Part shown: positions 61,778 through 64,000 of the stretch, in pieces | Position numbering within the stretch: position 1 is the stretch's first letter | Layout of the letters: every line of letters begins with the position of its first letter | Assembly: GCF_002266465.3 (NCBI RefSeq) | Contig: NZ_CP029427.2 | Location: 4,776,501 to 4,840,500, forward strand | DNA from: Bradyrhizobium symbiodeficiens | GTDB taxonomy: Bacteria; Pseudomonadota; Alphaproteobacteria; Rhizobiales; Xanthobacteraceae | Direction: 5' to 3' | DNA length: 64,000 bases | Position numbers and translations under genes: made by a program | Notes under the pieces: model-generated | Seen by the model: only the letters and a program-made list of their open reading frames with translations | Told to the model about the DNA's origin: nothing | Database searches by the model: none

Positions 61778-62104
61778 TCAGGCCGCGACGACGACGCCCT
61801 TCTCGGTGAGGAGCTGCTGCAATTCGCCAGCCTGGAACATCTCGCGGACGATGTCGCAGCCGCCCACGAACTCGCCCTTCACATAAAGCTGGGGGATCGT
61901 CGGCCAATTGGAGAAGGTCTTGATGCCGTCGCGCAGTTCGGCGGATTCGAGAACGTTGAGGCCCTTATAGCCGACCCCGACATGGTCGAGGATCTGGACG
62001 ACCTGGCCGGAGAAACCGCACTGCGGAAATTGCGGCGTGCCCTTCATGAACAGAACCACGTCGTTCGACTTCACTTCGTTTGCGATGAATTCCTCGATGC
62101 TCAT
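61778..62104 (-). CDS. grxD: Monothiol CGFS glutaredoxin
   Basis: This 108-aa protein has the CGFS active site (Cys29) in FPQCGFSGQ, and the GWPTIPQLYVKGEFVGG-type segment that binds glutathione. Monothiol Grx4 proteins carry [2Fe-2S] clusters for iron-sulfur assembly, often with BolA. BolA is not adjacent here. The gene diverges from egtB. Confidence 0.95.
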   Translation of the reverse strand: MSIEEFIANEVKSNDVVLFMKGTPQFPQCGFSGQVVQILDHVGVGYKGLNVLESAELRDGIKTFSNWPTIPQLYVKGEFVGGCDIVREMFQAGELQQLLTEKGVVVAA

Positions 62105-62346
62105 TTCCGTGTCCTTCTGGGGCCGAGCCCTCTCCGATCGCTTCGGGCCGGCTCAGCCGATCTAACCCGATACCTGCCCATATATGTAGCCCAAACCGTT
62201 GTGCATCCAAAGTAAAATGGCGGCGACATGCCCCCGCTGGCCGGTTTGCCCCCCGGCGGGGTCCATAGGCTGATGACATCAATATCATCGCCAGGGAGGA
62301 CTTTCATACCGTAGCGGAGCCCCTATCTAGGACGAACCCAGGTTTT

Positions 62347-62371
62347 GGAACCGGGCAACGCCAACAACGTT
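62347..62371 (+). promoter_or_regulatory. EcfG-type general-stress promoter for egtBD
   Basis: GGAAC-N16-CGTT is an exact match to the alphaproteobacterial EcfG (sigma EcfG) promoter. Transcription would start near 62378, upstream of the GTG at 62396 and its GGAG site. Confidence 0.7.
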
Positions 62372-62395
62372 CTCTTGTTCTGTCTGGAGAAAAAC

Positions 62396-63640
62396 GTGAC
62401 GAAACAAGCCTCCGCTACGGCCGCCCCCTCGCTTTCGTCACTGTCCACCGCCGGCAACCTCGCCCGGCGGCTGGAAGACGCTTTTCTCGCCGTCCGCAAC
62501 GAGACCGAACGCCGGGCCGCGTCGCTGTCGCCGGAAGATCAGCAGATCCAGTCCATGCCCGATGCGAGCCCGACGAAATGGCACCGGGCCCATACCACCT
62601 GGTTTTGGGAGCAATTCCTGCTCGGCGAGCACGCGGCTGGCCACCGGCCCTTCCACCCTGATTTCGCGTTCCTGTTCAATTCCTATTACGTCAGCGCCGG
62701 CCCGCGTCACGCCCGCAATCATCGCGGGGATATCACCCGTCCCAGTGCAAACGAAGTCGGCGCCTATCGCAACTATGTCGATGCGGCCGTCGTCAAATTC
62801 TTCCGCGAGGCCCGCGCGGACGAGCTCCGCGCGATCGCGCCGCTGGTCGAGGTCGGGCTGAACCACGAGCAGCAGCATCAGGAATTGATGTACACGGACA
62901 TCCTGCACGCCTTCGCGCAGAACCCGATCTATCCGGCCTATGACCCGGACTGGCGCTTCCCGACCGCGACGCGCAGCGGCGATGACTGGCTGACGCTGAA
63001 CGAGGGCATCCACACCGTCGGCCATGTCGACGACAGCTTTCATTTCGACAATGAGAAGCCGGCGCATCGCGCCCTCGTCGGCCCGGTCAAGCTCGCGCGC
63101 AATCTCGTCACCAATGCCGAATGGCTCGCCTTCATGCGCGACGACGGCTACGCGAAAGCAACGCTGTGGCTGATGGACGGCTTTGCCGCCGCCAGCAAGG
63201 AAGACTGGCAGGCCCCGGGGCATTGGCGCGAGATCGATGGCCAGTGGCACGTGATGACGCTGGCCGGCGTGAAGCCGGTCGATCCCACCGCGCCGGTCTG
63301 CCATATCAGCTATTACGAGGCGGACGCTTTCGCGCGCTGGGCCGGCAAGCATCTGCCGACCGAGATGGAGTGGGAGGTCGCGGCCCGCGCCGGCCAGCTC
63401 AACGACGCCTTCGGCATCGTCTGGCAGTGGACCCGCAGCTCCTACGCCCCCTATCCCGGCTACCGCGCCGTCGAAGGCGCGCTCGGCGAGTACAACGGCA
63501 AGTTCATGGTCAACCAGCTGGTGCTGCGCGGCTCCTCGCTTGCAACTCCGGATGGCCACGGCCGTATCACTTATCGCAACTTCTTCTATCCGCACCACCG
63601 CTGGCAGTTCACCGGACTCCGGCTCGCCGATTACGACTAA
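62396..63640 (+). CDS. egtB: Ergothioneine biosynthesis sulfoxide synthase EgtB
   Basis: This 414-aa protein has an N-terminal DinB-like helical part with the iron ligands in KWHRAHTTWFWEQF and NHEQQHQEL and a C-terminal FGE-sulfatase domain ending in RNFFYPHHRWQFTGLRLA. EgtB joins gamma-glutamylcysteine or cysteine to trimethylhistidine using oxygen. The GTG at 62396 has GGAG before it; a TTG upstream would lie before the predicted promoter start. The egtD gene follows. Confidence 0.93.
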   Translation: MTKQASATAAPSLSSLSTAGNLARRLEDAFLAVRNETERRAASLSPEDQQIQSMPDASPTKWHRAHTTWFWEQFLLGEHAAGHRPFHPDFAFLFNSYYVSAGPRHARNHRGDITRPSANEVGAYRNYVDAAVVKFFREARADELRAIAPLVEVGLNHEQQHQELMYTDILHAFAQNPIYPAYDPDWRFPTATRSGDDWLTLNEGIHTVGHVDDSFHFDNEKPAHRALVGPVKLARNLVTNAEWLAFMRDDGYAKATLWLMDGFAAASKEDWQAPGHWREIDGQWHVMTLAGVKPVDPTAPVCHISYYEADAFARWAGKHLPTEMEWEVAARAGQLNDAFGIVWQWTRSSYAPYPGYRAVEGALGEYNGKFMVNQLVLRGSSLATPDGHGRITYRNFFYPHHRWQFTGLRLADYD

Positions 63641-63688
63641 CATTTCCGACGACAAATGCGCGCCGGACAGCGCGTTCAGGAGAGTATC

Positions 63689-64000
63689 ATGAATGTGCAC
63701 GCCAGCGCTTTGGCCGAAGCCCATCTTCCCGACGAGCAGACCACCGCTTTCGCCCGCGAGGCGATCGAGGACCTCTCGCAGCAGCCGAAAAAACTGTCGC
63801 CGAAGTATTTCTACGACGCGACCGGATCGGAACTGTTCGAGGCGATCACGAAGCTGCCGGAATATTATCCGACGCGCACCGAGCTCTCGATCCTGAAGGA
63901 TCGTGGCAGCGAGATCGCGAAGATCATTCCGGAGCATGCCGCGCTGGTCGAATTCGGCGCGGGCGCGACCACGAAGGTTCGCCTGCTGCTGAACCATTGC
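63689..64000 (+). CDS. egtD: Histidine N-alpha-methyltransferase EgtD, 3' end cut by window
   Basis: The first 104 residues match EgtD: a family opening with EAIEDLSQQPKKLSPKYFYD, then TGSELFEAITKLPEYYPTRTE and the SAM-binding VEFGAGATTK. EgtD trimethylates histidine to make the substrate of EgtB. AGGAG lies 6 bp before the ATG. The remaining 200 or so residues are outside the window. Confidence 0.93.
   Translation, partial: MNVHASALAEAHLPDEQTTAFAREAIEDLSQQPKKLSPKYFYDATGSELFEAITKLPEYYPTRTELSILKDRGSEIAKIIPEHAALVEFGAGATTKVRLLLNHC

Overview
The window is about 64 kb of GC-rich, gene-dense chromosome. The protein families, the short REP-like palindromes ending in GTCATTCCGG, GTCATTGCGAG or GTAGCCCGGGTGAGCGCAGCG, and an EcfG-type stress promoter suggest an alphaproteobacterium of the Bradyrhizobium/Nitrobacteraceae group. 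This placement is inferred from gene content, not from a marker-tree search. No tRNA, rRNA, insertion sequence, prophage or CRISPR array was recognised, so this looks like stable chromosome rather than an island.

Layout. 1-8.6 kb: the end of a PhzF-family enzyme; a TetR-controlled ABC-2 export operon (tetR, membrane-fusion lipoprotein, ATPase, permease) followed by a class III adenylate cyclase; a divergent ArsR-SRPBCC pair; a GFA-type zinc protein; a zinc alcohol dehydrogenase; a DUF2000 protein. 8.7-16.1 kb: a DUF4189 protein, then a molybdo-hydroxylase locus of CO-dehydrogenase (cox) type with coxG, coxS, coxM, coxD, coxE, a split xdhC and a MoCF/MobA fusion. The large catalytic subunit coxL is absent. 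16.3-18.9 kb: pcaB-pcaD-pcaC of the protocatechuate branch of the beta-ketoadipate pathway. 20.1-25.2 kb: a complete branched-chain amino-acid ABC transporter, livHMGF plus the binding protein. 25.3-28.7 kb: a single-domain response regulator divergent from a MASE4-PAS-PAS hybrid histidine kinase.

28.8-37 kb: a P1 peptidase, a KTSC protein, a Ser/Thr-rich EF-hand protein, rpe, three tiny ORFs, and then a leftward block of a MotA/TolQ/ExbB-like channel, a TolR-like protein with a beta-rich extracytoplasmic part, a two-TM protein, a calcineurin-like phosphoesterase and a protein kinase fused to a universal-stress domain. This block is the best candidate for an undescribed system. 37-40.6 kb: a NarX/NarL-type two-component pair, a small stress-type protein and a TetR regulator with a strong upstream palindrome. 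40.8-43.4 kb: purB and an M20 amidohydrolase. 43.5-48.1 kb: a sensory cluster of a globin-coupled chemotaxis receptor, a Crp/Fnr regulator with an N-terminal cysteine cluster and a PAS-GGDEF-EAL protein.

48.4-64 kb: an acyl-CoA synthetase, a soluble SecD-head protein, a membrane cNMP-binding protein of Popeye-like layout, a GST, murI, an HpcH/HpaI aldolase, a cupin, an isolated E2-type acyltransferase domain, rpsD with a promoter, leader hairpin and terminator, a threonine aldolase, two tandem serine hydrolases, a macro-domain protein, a CGFS glutaredoxin, and egtB-egtD behind an EcfG-type promoter. Where an upstream start was possible, starts were chosen by ribosome-binding site, by overlap with the upstream stop, or by the family start.
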